Below are positions 44,072 through 51,830 of a DNA stretch of 64,000 bases, piece after piece. The notes below the pieces were generated by a model. The model was not told where the DNA came from, searched no databases, and saw only the letters and a program-made list of their open reading frames with translations. Positions within the stretch are counted from its first letter, which is position 1, and each line of letters opens with the position of its first letter. The DNA is from Ilyomonas sp965214235 (GTDB lineage: Bacteria > Bacteroidota > Bacteroidia > Chitinophagales > Chitinophagaceae): assembly GCA_965214235.1 (NCBI GenBank), contig CBDCBH010000003.1, positions 1,364,001-1,428,000 of the forward strand, read 5' to 3'. Position numbers and translations under genes: made by a program.

Positions 44072-44737
44072 TTATTTAAGTAAATACGGCTCTAATACTT
44101 GTTTCCAAATGGCATAACCTTCGGGTTTCATGTGCAGATGATCGTCTTTATACAGTTCAGGTCGCAGCTTGCTGTTCGCATCTAACATAGCATGAAACAC
44201 ATCTGCAAAAGAGGTATTTTTTTGTTCAGATACATATTGTTTGATAAGTGCATTTGCAGCAATCATCTTAGGTAATAAATTTTCACGGCTCGGGCTAGGT
44301 TTGATAGAAACATAAACAACATTCACCTTGTTACCCAAATGATTTCTTACCATTTGATACAAGGTTTTAAAACGAGCAAAAACAACTTTACTTGTAACAG
44401 AAGTATCGCCAGCCAAATCATTTTCACCGCAATAAATTACCACTTGTTTGGGTTGATAAGGAAACAAAATAGCCGGCGCAAAATGAATAACATCGGTTAA
44501 CGAACTGCCACCAAAACCCCGGTTGATGATGGTATATCCTGGAAAATAACTTTGCACATCTGTCCAAAAACGAAACGATGAACTGCCAATAAAAAGAATG
44601 GCGTGTTTGGGCGGAAAATGCAGGCTGTCTTCTTTTTTAAATGTGTTGATTTCATCCTGAAATGGTACGGTTTGCGCATGAATAACCTGAACAAAAACAA
44701 AGCAGCTAATAAGAATCAGAATACGATAATATTTCAT
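44072..44737 (-). CDS. Exported SGNH/GDSL hydrolase
   Basis: 221 residues. The signal peptide ends at VIHAQ (about residue 22). The GDSL-like block I is ILFIGSSSFRFW near residue 47 with the nucleophile serine, block III GENDLAGD near 104, and block V DDHLHMKPEGYAIW near 198 with the Asp-His pair. It is an esterase of the SGNH type, probably removing acetyl or other acyl groups from carbohydrates in the periplasm. It follows the GH144 glucanase gene by 12 bases, so they may act on the same glycan. Confidence 0.87.
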   Translation of the reverse strand: MKYYRILILISCFVFVQVIHAQTVPFQDEINTFKKEDSLHFPPKHAILFIGSSSFRFWTDVQSYFPGYTIINRGFGGSSLTDVIHFAPAILFPYQPKQVVIYCGENDLAGDTSVTSKVVFARFKTLYQMVRNHLGNKVNVVYVSIKPSPSRENLLPKMIAANALIKQYVSEQKNTSFADVFHAMLDANSKLRPELYKDDHLHMKPEGYAIWKQVLEPYLLK

Positions 44738-44749
44738 GAGAATACAGTT

Positions 44750-46084
44750 TTATTTTGATAGATACGGACTTTCGAAACCTAATTTTTTTAAACCGTTTTG
44801 TATCTCGGGTATGCTCATAAAAAGCTTCCACAACAAGCCGGTTCGGTAGTTTTCAATCATCACAATTTCCGGTCCCTGATCAATCGCTAAATAAGAGCCT
44901 GCAACCCAGTTTTTGCTTCCGTTAAACGCATCTTTAAAGCCGTATTCACCCCATAGCTTATCACCCAAATCATAATAAAAATGCTTCAGCGCTTTCATTG
45001 AATTTTCCGGTGTGTACGGCATAGCTGAAAGGGCTGCTGTGGGCGCAATGGTTCCAAAATCATTGGTTGGCGAAAAAGCATTGTAGCCATCATACGTATC
45101 GCATGCCGTTAGCCCCCAGCAGTTCTCGCCATAACCAACAAAATGAGCCGGATTTACTACACAATGTTTATAGTTTATTAAGGTATGATTATAATTCTGC
45201 TGCCAGTAATCGGCATACTGGTCTTTCAATCCATGCGGATCTAAACCCAAGAAAGAATAATGCGTAAAAAACAAAGGTCCGCCATAATCGAAACCCAACG
45301 GCAATTTCACACCATAATATTCTTTTCCGTTGATGAAATGATTGCTTTGCGCCCAGCAGTTATCATACACTTTTTTATTTATAGAGTAGGTGGGCGATGA
45401 AGCGGCAAGGATATATGTAATCAACGTTTCGTTCCAGCCGCGCAGTTCAAAGTTCATTGCCCAGCCGTTGTTCGGGCTCCAGTGCCAGTAAAGTAAATCT
45501 AAACCATCGCGCGTGTGCCAGCTCCATTCCACTTCATTCCACAGCCAGGTAATACGGTTGCGCAGCTCCTCTTCTTTCGCGTTACTGGCAGAAAAATATT
45601 GCCTTGCACACAACAACCCTTCAAATAAAAAAGAAGTTTCTACCAAATCGCCGCCATCATCTTTTCGTCCGAAAGGAATGGTTTTACCGGTTGCGCCGTC
45701 CATCCAATGCGGAAATACACCATGATACGAAGCCGCTTTAGCCAGAAATTTCACGGTTTTTAATAAATGATTTACGGCGGTATCTCGGCTTATCCATTTT
45801 CTGTCTGTAGCAACAATAATTGAAAGGATGCCAAAACCGCTGCCGCCAGTGGTTACCACTTCGTTTCCATAATCGTATGCCTTGTTGCTGCGCTCACGGG
45901 CAAGCCCGCTTACGGGATGCGCAAAATCCCAAAAATACCGGAACGTTTGTTTTTGCACCAAATTTAATAAGGCAGAATCGGATAAGTTTTTTGGGCGAGC
46001 TGCAGCGTTGAACGGAGTTTCAATTTTTTGTGCGTTAGCAACACAAATATCAATAAACATTAAAAAAAGGAATGCTTTTTTCAT
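44750..46084 (-). CDS. GH144-family glucoamylase-like protein (endo-beta-1,2-glucanase type)
   Basis: 444 residues from the ATG at 46084. The signal peptide ends at VANAQ. The (alpha/alpha)6 barrel has the family signatures QKQTFRYFWDFAHPVSGLARERS, VVTTGGSGFGILSIIVATDR, HWMDGATGKTIPF, GGDLVETSFLFEGLLCARQY and WNETLITYILAASSPTY, with a DFGTIAPTAALSAMPY segment near the end. GH144 includes endo-beta-1,2-glucanases, one of them characterised from Chitinophaga. It should hydrolyse beta-1,2-glucan (sophoran-type) in the periplasm. It is the first gene of a pair with the SGNH hydrolase. Confidence 0.88.
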   Translation of the reverse strand: MKKAFLFLMFIDICVANAQKIETPFNAAARPKNLSDSALLNLVQKQTFRYFWDFAHPVSGLARERSNKAYDYGNEVVTTGGSGFGILSIIVATDRKWISRDTAVNHLLKTVKFLAKAASYHGVFPHWMDGATGKTIPFGRKDDGGDLVETSFLFEGLLCARQYFSASNAKEEELRNRITWLWNEVEWSWHTRDGLDLLYWHWSPNNGWAMNFELRGWNETLITYILAASSPTYSINKKVYDNCWAQSNHFINGKEYYGVKLPLGFDYGGPLFFTHYSFLGLDPHGLKDQYADYWQQNYNHTLINYKHCVVNPAHFVGYGENCWGLTACDTYDGYNAFSPTNDFGTIAPTAALSAMPYTPENSMKALKHFYYDLGDKLWGEYGFKDAFNGSKNWVAGSYLAIDQGPEIVMIENYRTGLLWKLFMSIPEIQNGLKKLGFESPYLSK

Positions 46085-46151
46085 AGGCAATTGTTTACAA
46101 CTGTTACACAAATGTAGGCTTGAAAAAGAGTTATTGTTTTTACTTCAGATT

Positions 46152-46469
46152 ATGATTGTTTTTATTAAAGAAAAAAGTTGGTTAGCCAGGATGGCTGCCC
46201 GAAAATTACACTCGCAACAAGTTGCCCTGGTTATAAACAATACAGTTTATTTATGGGGTGCATCGCGCAAAGAATTTTTACAATCTCCGTTGTGGCTACG
46301 GCATGAAGTAGCGCATGTGCATCAATATAAAAAACAGGGTTTTGTTTTGTTTGTTTTTTTATATATCCACCAAACATTTATCAATGGCTATTATAACAAC
46401 CGCTTTGAAGCTGAAGCAAGAAGAGAAGAAAACAATGCAGAAATATTAAACAACATCACGTTCCGGTAA
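46152..46469 (+). CDS. Small metallopeptidase-like protein with HExxH
   Basis: 105 residues from the ATG at 46152; the longer upstream frame overlaps the opposite glucanase gene and is rejected. The motif LRHEVAHVHQYKKQG (near residue 50) is a HExxH zinc site of the kind seen in DUF4157-like mini-peptidases, and a later Glu in FEAEARREEN could be the third ligand. A hydrophobic stretch (FVLFVFLYIHQTF) lies between them. The size is too small for a full peptidase domain of known families, so activity is uncertain. Its 3' end overlaps birA by 24 bases, tail to tail. Confidence 0.7.
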   Translation: MIVFIKEKSWLARMAARKLHSQQVALVINNTVYLWGASRKEFLQSPLWLRHEVAHVHQYKKQGFVLFVFLYIHQTFINGYYNNRFEAEARREENNAEILNNITFR

Positions 46470-47204
46470 TACCCATTCAATTTCTCCAAATGCAAACTGC
46501 GGCTGCAATCCATCTTCTACTTCCAATAATCCTAAAGCATTTACTTGTCTAACAATGCCGGTAAAAACAATGTTCCCTTTTTTTAGTTTTACTTTTTGGT
46601 TTCGTTTGTATAACACTGTATTGTAATCATTCAAAATGCTTTCTTTATTTGTTTGCAATTGCTCATAACGCTGTTGCAAACATTCGCAAAGCTCTTTTGC
46701 TAAAGCAACAACATTATAGGTTTTGCCGGTAATTTGTTTAAGCGAAACAGGGTTTGGCAACGATGGGTGAAACGCCGTTTGGTTTATATTTATTCCAATT
46801 CCAGCCACGCTCCATTGCCAATGGTTACCGCGAAAATTGTTTTCAATTAAAATACCCGCTGCCTTTCTGTCATTCCAGTAAATATCATTCGTCCATTTAA
46901 TCGAAACCTTATCTGCTGCATATCTTTTAAAGAAATCGTAAACCGATAATGCAATATATGCCGTTACATAAAAGCTATGCGACGGCAATAAATAGCTACC
47001 GGGCTGCAACAAAACAGATAAAATAACATTCTCGCTTTTGCCACTACTCCAGCTTTTGCCACGGCTTCCTTTGCCCTTTGTTTGATGATGTGCAAACCAA
47101 ACTTCGCCATGTTTGGCAGCCCCTTTTTGTGCGGCTGCCATGGCATAGTTGTTGGTGCTGTCCACCTCTGTAAGTTCTGTGAAAGGTTTACCAATACTTT
47201 GCAT
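46446..47204 (-). CDS. birA: Biotin--[acetyl-CoA carboxylase] ligase
   Basis: 252 residues, the short form without the N-terminal DNA-binding domain. The catalytic domain begins EVDSTNNYAM, and the biotinyl-AMP loop is KGKGSRGKSWSSG (the GRGRRG equivalent) near residue 45. SIKWTNDIYWNDRKAAGILIENN near 105 and VAGIGININQTAF near 130 follow. The SH3-like C-terminal domain ends VEDGLQPQFAFGEIEWVLP. It attaches biotin to carboxylase carrier protein. Without the helix-turn-helix it cannot act as a repressor. It is divergent from rsfS. Confidence 0.94.
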   Translation of the reverse strand: MQSIGKPFTELTEVDSTNNYAMAAAQKGAAKHGEVWFAHHQTKGKGSRGKSWSSGKSENVILSVLLQPGSYLLPSHSFYVTAYIALSVYDFFKRYAADKVSIKWTNDIYWNDRKAAGILIENNFRGNHWQWSVAGIGININQTAFHPSLPNPVSLKQITGKTYNVVALAKELCECLQQRYEQLQTNKESILNDYNTVLYKRNQKVKLKKGNIVFTGIVRQVNALGLLEVEDGLQPQFAFGEIEWVLPERDVV

Positions 47205-47232
47205 AATTACGGTTAAGGTAAATTTATTACAT

Positions 47233-47240
47233 ACATTTGC
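47233..47240 (+). promoter_or_regulatory. -7 box upstream of rsfS-ftsH
   Basis: TACATTTG matches TAnnTTTG exactly. It lies about 160 bases before the rsfS start on the plus strand. No clear -33 box is present. Confidence 0.4.
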
Positions 47241-47399
47241 TAAGATAGATTATCGGCAGCTTTTCTTACTGCAAAGCAGCATATAATCATTATTTTACAA
47301 AGCAAAAAAGCAACTGACATAATTTCTTTTAGGTTACTAACTTAAGAAAATAATAATCACATTTTTAAACTTCATTGTTTGTTGGCACCATTATCGGTT

Positions 47400-47783
47400 T
47401 TGGCTACGCGCACCGTTCAGAAAAGAGGAAAGCTTACCACAAATTCACGACTGTATAAAACAATTATCCAAGCTATTCAGGATAAGAAAGGAGAGAATAT
47501 CATTTCTCTTGATCTTCGAAAAATACCGGAAGCCGTGTCGGACTTTTTTATTGTTTGCGAAGCTACCACCGGCATTCAAATTAAAGCCATCGCGGATCAC
47601 GTACAGGAACAAGTGAAAATGCAATGCGATGAAAATCCTTATAAATTTGAAGGCTATCAATCATTACAATGGGTACTGATTGATTTTGTAAACATAGTGG
47701 TTCACATTATGCTGCCCGACACACGAAGATTTTATAAGTTAGAAGATATGTGGAGCGATGCTGAATTGAAAGATTATGAGTGA
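47400..47783 (+). CDS. rsfS: Ribosomal silencing factor RsfS
   Basis: 127 residues if it starts at the TTG at 47400 (MATRTVQKRGKLTTNSR); no ATG is available. Two more TTG codons (47379, 47382) would add a short hydrophobic tail unlike relatives. The core is AIQDKKGENIISLDLRKIPEA, SDFFIVCEATTGIQIKAIADHV and the WVLIDFVNIVVHIMLPDTR signature ending FYKLEDMWSDAELKDY. RsfS binds uL14 and blocks subunit joining during starvation. It is followed by ftsH after 37 bases, likely in one operon. Confidence 0.92.
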   Translation: MATRTVQKRGKLTTNSRLYKTIIQAIQDKKGENIISLDLRKIPEAVSDFFIVCEATTGIQIKAIADHVQEQVKMQCDENPYKFEGYQSLQWVLIDFVNIVVHIMLPDTRRFYKLEDMWSDAELKDYE

Positions 47784-47820
47784 GAATAATTTTATTTAAA
47801 CATTTTTTGGATTTATTGAT

Positions 47821-49893
47821 ATGGCACAAGAAGAGAAAAGAAACCGACCTAATTTTTTTGATAAAAACGGAGCAAGCGAAGACCGTAACGCGGCTAACAA
47901 GAAAGGTCCACGATTAAGTATTTACTGGATTTATGCAATTATTGCAGCTATCATATTAGGGTATGGTTATTTAAAACAAACTACGCCCGACCTTACATCA
48001 ACTACTGTTCAGGAGTTTCAGCAAAACATGCTGGCACAAGGTGATGTGAAGGACATTGGACTTGTTACGAATAAAAACATTGTTCGTATAAATATCAAGG
48101 CTGACAGCCTTACGAAACCTTTTTATAGTAACAAGTTTAAACGCACCCTAGATGCCTCTAAAATAGAAGGACCTTTGTTTGAATTTCAGGTAACAGACTG
48201 GACAAGTTTTCATAGGTCGATGGATGAATTTTATCAATCGCACGTTAATGTACCTCATGTGTCAGAAAATGTAGGCGATGAAGTGCAATGGTTTGGTCCG
48301 GTAGCTAATATTTTATTTACATTTTTATTGATGGCTGGTTTATGGATTTTACTGATGCGCAAAGTAGGCGGGCCAGCAGGCGGCGGCGGACCGGGAGGCA
48401 TCTTTAACATTGGTAAATCAAAGGCGCAGCTATTTGAAAAAGGCACAAAAGTAAACATCACGTTTGCCGATGTTGCCGGACTTGATGAAGCTAAAGTAGA
48501 GGTAATGGAGATTGTTGACTTCCTTAAAAACCCAAAAAAATATACTGCATTAGGTGGTAAAATCCCAAAAGGTGCTTTGCTGGTTGGTCCTCCTGGTACC
48601 GGTAAAACCTTGCTGGCAAAAGCCATGGCAGGTGAAGCGCAGGTTCCATTTTTTAGTATGAGCGGTTCTGATTTTGTTGAACTTTTTGTGGGTGTAGGCG
48701 CCAGCCGTGTAAGAGATTTGTTTAAGCAAGCCCGCGAAAAATCGCCCTGTATTATTTTTATTGATGAAATTGATGCTATTGGTCGTGCGCGCGGCAGAAA
48801 TGCAATTATGAGCAATGATGAGCGCGAAAACACATTAAACCAATTGTTGGTAGAAATGGATGGCTTCAGCGGTGAAAGCGGCATTATTATTCTGGCAGCT
48901 ACCAACCGCCCGGATGTGTTAGATACAGCGCTGCTTCGTCCAGGTCGTTTCGACAGGCAAATTTCTATTGACCGCCCTGATGTGAAAGGCAGAGAGCAAA
49001 TATTTAAGGTGCATTTGAAGCCTATCAAAATTTCTCAAACACTTGATATTAATAAATTAGCTGAGCAAACGCCTGGCTTTGCCGGCGCCGACATTGCTAA
49101 TGTTTGTAATGAAGCCGCTTTAATTGCTGCCCGTAAAGGCAAAGAATCTGTGGATATGAGCGATTTTCAGGATGCGATTGACCGTGTAATTGGTGGCTTG
49201 GAAAAGAAAAATAAAATTATCTCTCCCGAAGAAAAAGAAATCATTGCCTATCACGAAGCCGGACATGCTATTTGCGGATGGTTTCTGGAACATGCGTATC
49301 CATTGCTAAAAGTAACCATCGTTCCGCGAGGCTCGGCAGCATTGGGTTATGCGCAATACACACCTAAAGAGCAATATCTTTATAATACCGATCAATTGAA
49401 TGATCAAATCTGCATGATGCTTGGCGGACGCGCAGCCGAAGAAATTTTCTTTGGAAAAATATCTACCGGTGCCAGCAACGATTTGCAGCAGATTACCAAA
49501 ACGGCATATTCAATGATTACGGTGTATGGCATGAACGATAAGCTTGGCAACATCAGCTATTACGATCCGCAGGCAGAAAATACGTTCACTAAACCATTCA
49601 GCGAAGAAACCGGAAAGATGATTGATGAAGAAGTAAGAAAGATGATTGACATCTCTTATGAAAGAACAAAAGCATTGTTATCAGATAAACGCGAACAGGT
49701 AGAAAAATTAGCTAGAGAACTTCTAACCAAAGAAGTTTTATTTAAAAGTGATGTGGAAGAATTGATTGGAAAACGTCCTTATGAAGAAAAAAGATTGTTG
49801 GATGTTGATGATGTGGAAGAACGCGAAAAAGGCACCATCGATGAAGGTGTGCCGCCTTACGACAGCAGCTTAAAAGCTCCAAATCTGGTGTAA
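47821..49893 (+). CDS. ftsH: ATP-dependent zinc metalloprotease FtsH
   Basis: 690 residues. Two membrane helices (about 30-48 and 160-180) flank a periplasmic domain. A glycine-rich linker (GGPAGGGGPGGIFNIG) leads to the AAA module with Walker A VGPPGTGKTLLAKAMAGEA near 256, Walker B IIFIDEIDAIG, and the second region of homology. The zinc site is HEAGH near 478 with the third ligand in the segment NDLQQITKTAY. It degrades membrane and short-lived proteins. The acidic tail LLDVDDVEEREKG is usual in Bacteroidetes. It lies in the rsfS-ftsH-LUD gene row. Confidence 0.97.
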   Translation: MAQEEKRNRPNFFDKNGASEDRNAANKKGPRLSIYWIYAIIAAIILGYGYLKQTTPDLTSTTVQEFQQNMLAQGDVKDIGLVTNKNIVRINIKADSLTKPFYSNKFKRTLDASKIEGPLFEFQVTDWTSFHRSMDEFYQSHVNVPHVSENVGDEVQWFGPVANILFTFLLMAGLWILLMRKVGGPAGGGGPGGIFNIGKSKAQLFEKGTKVNITFADVAGLDEAKVEVMEIVDFLKNPKKYTALGGKIPKGALLVGPPGTGKTLLAKAMAGEAQVPFFSMSGSDFVELFVGVGASRVRDLFKQAREKSPCIIFIDEIDAIGRARGRNAIMSNDERENTLNQLLVEMDGFSGESGIIILAATNRPDVLDTALLRPGRFDRQISIDRPDVKGREQIFKVHLKPIKISQTLDINKLAEQTPGFAGADIANVCNEAALIAARKGKESVDMSDFQDAIDRVIGGLEKKNKIISPEEKEIIAYHEAGHAICGWFLEHAYPLLKVTIVPRGSAALGYAQYTPKEQYLYNTDQLNDQICMMLGGRAAEEIFFGKISTGASNDLQQITKTAYSMITVYGMNDKLGNISYYDPQAENTFTKPFSEETGKMIDEEVRKMIDISYERTKALLSDKREQVEKLARELLTKEVLFKSDVEELIGKRPYEEKRLLDVDDVEEREKGTIDEGVPPYDSSLKAPNLV

Positions 49894-49898
49894 AAATT

Positions 49899-50525
49899 AT
49901 GGCATCGGCAAGAGAAAATATTTTAAAAAAAATACAACAGGCACTAACACAATCAGTGCCTGTTCCGTTTCCGCAAAGCGAAGGCACAAAAAATATTTTT
50001 AAACCTCAGCAGCAAGATCTTGATGTAGAGTTCGCTGAAAACTTTGCCAAGCTGCAAGGACGGTTTTCTTTTTGTGCTGATTTTGAAGAATTGGTTCAGC
50101 AATTAACTAATTTAATTACTACCCGTAACTGGAAAAATATTTATTGCCGTGAAGAAGTGGTAATAGATGCGTTACAACGAAATAACTTCACCCATACTTA
50201 TACCGACGACCTTGCAAACTGCGATGTATCTATCACTTCCTGTGAACAACTTATTGCCCGCATAGGAAGTATTGTAATGAGTACAGCACAGCAAAGTGGT
50301 CGTACTGTGAGCGTATATGCGCCGGTTCATATTTGCATTTCCTATGTAAGCCAATTGGTGTACGACATTGATGATGCGCTGAACAATGTGCAACAAAAAT
50401 ATGTACAGCTTCCATCTTTAATAACCTTGGCTACCGGTCCGAGCCGCACCGCCGATATAGAAAAAACGCTTGTTGTTGGTGTACATGGACCTAAAGAAGT
50501 ATTTTGTTTTGTGGTGCAGGATTAA
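49899..50525 (+). CDS. LUD-domain protein (LutC-like)
   Basis: 208 residues, starting 5 bases after the ftsH stop. It has the LutC/YkgG-type LUD fold: VTSCEQLIARIGSIVMSTAQQSGRTVS near residue 107 and the C-terminal ITLATGPSRTADIEKTLVVGVHGPKEVFCFVV signature. In LutABC, such proteins support lactate oxidation with iron-sulfur partners. Here no lutA or lutB is adjacent, and the tight coupling to ftsH is typical of Bacteroidetes, so the role may differ. The substrate is unknown. Confidence 0.88.
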   Translation: MASARENILKKIQQALTQSVPVPFPQSEGTKNIFKPQQQDLDVEFAENFAKLQGRFSFCADFEELVQQLTNLITTRNWKNIYCREEVVIDALQRNNFTHTYTDDLANCDVSITSCEQLIARIGSIVMSTAQQSGRTVSVYAPVHICISYVSQLVYDIDDALNNVQQKYVQLPSLITLATGPSRTADIEKTLVVGVHGPKEVFCFVVQD

Positions 50526-50867
50526 GCAGGATTTCATTCGGTTTTTCATTTCCGCTGGTTTGTGTTGTTTAACCATTAAACTCCGGAAGTTTCACAGACT
50601 TGTTTTGCATACGTTTGTTTTTACTCCACTTTAATTGTGTACACAAATTCGTTGTGATAAGTTGCATTTAAAAATGCCACTCATCTAACTCCTCAATTTA
50701 TTTTAAAGCGTTGAAATGTGATTTATTTTTCTTTAAAACATATCTTCAATGGCAACCAATTTCAAACAGTACAATGCGATTGAATACATAAACCAGTGTT
50801 TTGTTTTTAATCCATTTTTGTTTACCAGTGCTTAATCAGGCAAACTCTTTGTATTCATGGCTCAGGC
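50526..50867. other. Intergenic gap
   Basis: About 340 bases with one TTTGTTTTTACTCCACTTT element (50614-50632) and AT-rich sequence. No gene or RNA can be supported. Confidence 0.5.
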
Positions 50868-50899
50868 AAAAAAATGCCCGCATAAAACTATGCGGGCAT
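50868..50899 (-). terminator. Strong intrinsic terminator of the small gene at 50925
   Basis: On the minus strand ATGCCCGCATA (50899-50889), a 4-base loop, TATGCGGGCAT (50884-50874), then seven T (the A-run at 50868-50874). The 11-bp perfect stem shows that the short upstream gene is transcribed as its own unit. Confidence 0.92.
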
Positions 50900-50924
50900 C
50901 ACTTCTAGTTATCAACCCAAAATA

Positions 50925-51137
50925 TTAAACAATGGTATTTCTTCTTGACAACATCTTTCTTTTTGAGAGATCCTGCGTTTTACGATTACGCTGAATCTTC
51001 CACAAATCAACAATGCTGAAAGATTTATAATGCTCTGTAAAGTTACTGTTGGCTACAGTTTCTTTTACTTCACTGGTTAAACTTTTAAGTTCTTCTGCAC
51101 CTATGTTAATGATGGTGCTTTTGTTATTGCTGTTCAT
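50925..51137 (-). CDS. Small hypothetical protein with a leader-like N-terminus
   Basis: 70 residues. The N-terminal half is acidic and helical (TIINIGAEELKSLTSEVKET), followed by a short hydrophobic/aromatic patch (YKSFSIVDLWKIQRNRK) and a strongly basic C-terminus (RKMLSRRNTIV). There is no signal peptide. A tight terminator follows 25 bases downstream. The half-acidic, half-basic layout resembles small peptides common in Chitinophagaceae; a RiPP precursor or a nucleic-acid-binding peptide are both possible, but no modifying enzyme is nearby. The function is unknown. Confidence 0.65.
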   Translation of the reverse strand: MNSNNKSTIINIGAEELKSLTSEVKETVANSNFTEHYKSFSIVDLWKIQRNRKTQDLSKRKMLSRRNTIV

Positions 51138-51286
51138 ACAGTTTGTTTTTAAATGTTTACAAAATCAGCAAGCTTCGTTACATGCAATTCTATTTTTTAT
51201 CTTCTGCAGAAGATGAAGAAAGGCTATTTATAATGTACCGCGGAACTAACTTTTCTTCTTTTTTCAGAATCACAATGCAAATGTAT

Positions 51287-51333
51287 AAACGATTAAACAA
51301 TTTACCAAATATTTTGTTTAATCGATAAAACAA
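51287..51333. promoter_or_regulatory. Inverted operator-like repeat TTGTTTAATCG
   Basis: AAACGATTAAACAAT (51287-51301) and TTTGTTTAATCGATAAAACA (51313-51332) are inverted copies of one motif. The second is nearly identical over 21 bases to the repeat at 2719. It lies about 85 bases upstream of the truncated metallo-hydrolase. Confidence 0.5.
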
Positions 51334-51415
51334 TTTGCGAAATGATAACATTCAACAGATAGTTTAATAAAGTATTGTTCTCAAAATACAATCGTAAAAA
51401 CAAAATAAACAGGAG

Positions 51416-51664
51416 ATGAAAACCGCTTTTCATGGAGCCGTACGCACCGTTACAGGCTCAAAACATACAGTAACAATAGAAAACGGCATACAAATTTTGT
51501 TGGATTGCGGCATGTTTCAGGGTATGGGTGATACCACTAACGACTTGAACTGCGCATTCGGTTTTGAAGCTAAAGACGTAAATTATATATTACTTTCTCA
51601 TGTGAATATCGACTATTGCGGATTGGATGAAAGAAAAGCCTCTGAAGTAACAGACAATGCCTGA
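51416..51664 (+). pseudogene. Truncated MBL-fold RNA-processing-type hydrolase
   Basis: 82 codons matching only the N-terminal part of the metallo-beta-lactamase/beta-CASP proteins, which are normally about 450 residues: KTAFHGAVRTVTGSKHTVTI, IQILLDCGMFQGMGD and FGFEAKDVNYILLSH. The zinc motif HxHxDH has become HVNIDY, so three ligands are changed, and a stop follows after EVTDNA. No continuation is found in any frame before the tRNA. It is a decayed remnant just outside the integration site. Confidence 0.8.
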
Positions 51665-51703
51665 ATGTTTAGTAATAAGTTTAAGAAAATGGTTGTAAAA
51701 AGA

Positions 51704-51735
51704 TTTGCCTCTTTAGCGCGATGCTGTTACTTTTG
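51704..51735 (+). promoter_or_regulatory. Promoter of tRNA-Glu
   Basis: TTTG (51704-51707), 20 bases, TACTTTTG (51728-51735), a nearly perfect Bacteroidetes promoter. Transcription would start about 14 bases before the mature tRNA. Confidence 0.8.
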
Positions 51736-51755
51736 CACTCCCAAATTAACATTAT

Positions 51756-51830
51756 GGAGCGTTGGTCAAGGGGTTAAGACACCTCCCTTTCACGGAGGAA
51801 TCACGGGTTCGATTCCCGTACGCTCTACCA
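51756..51830 (+). tRNA. tRNA-Glu (UUC)
   Basis: 75 bases with the acceptor arms GGAGCGT and ACGCTCT, anticodon stem CCTCC/GGAGG, loop CTTTCAC with anticodon TTC (51789-51791), T-arm CGGGTTCGATTCCCG and an encoded CCA end. Its 3' half (51790-51830) is the target of the integrated element and is overlapped by the recombinase gene on the other strand. The tRNA itself is intact, as expected when an element restores the 3' end. Confidence 0.97.

Noticed and set aside
45882..46151. Longer N-terminus for the HExxH protein
   Set aside because: It overlaps the opposite-strand GH144 gene and gives atypical sequence; the ATG at 46152 fits better.
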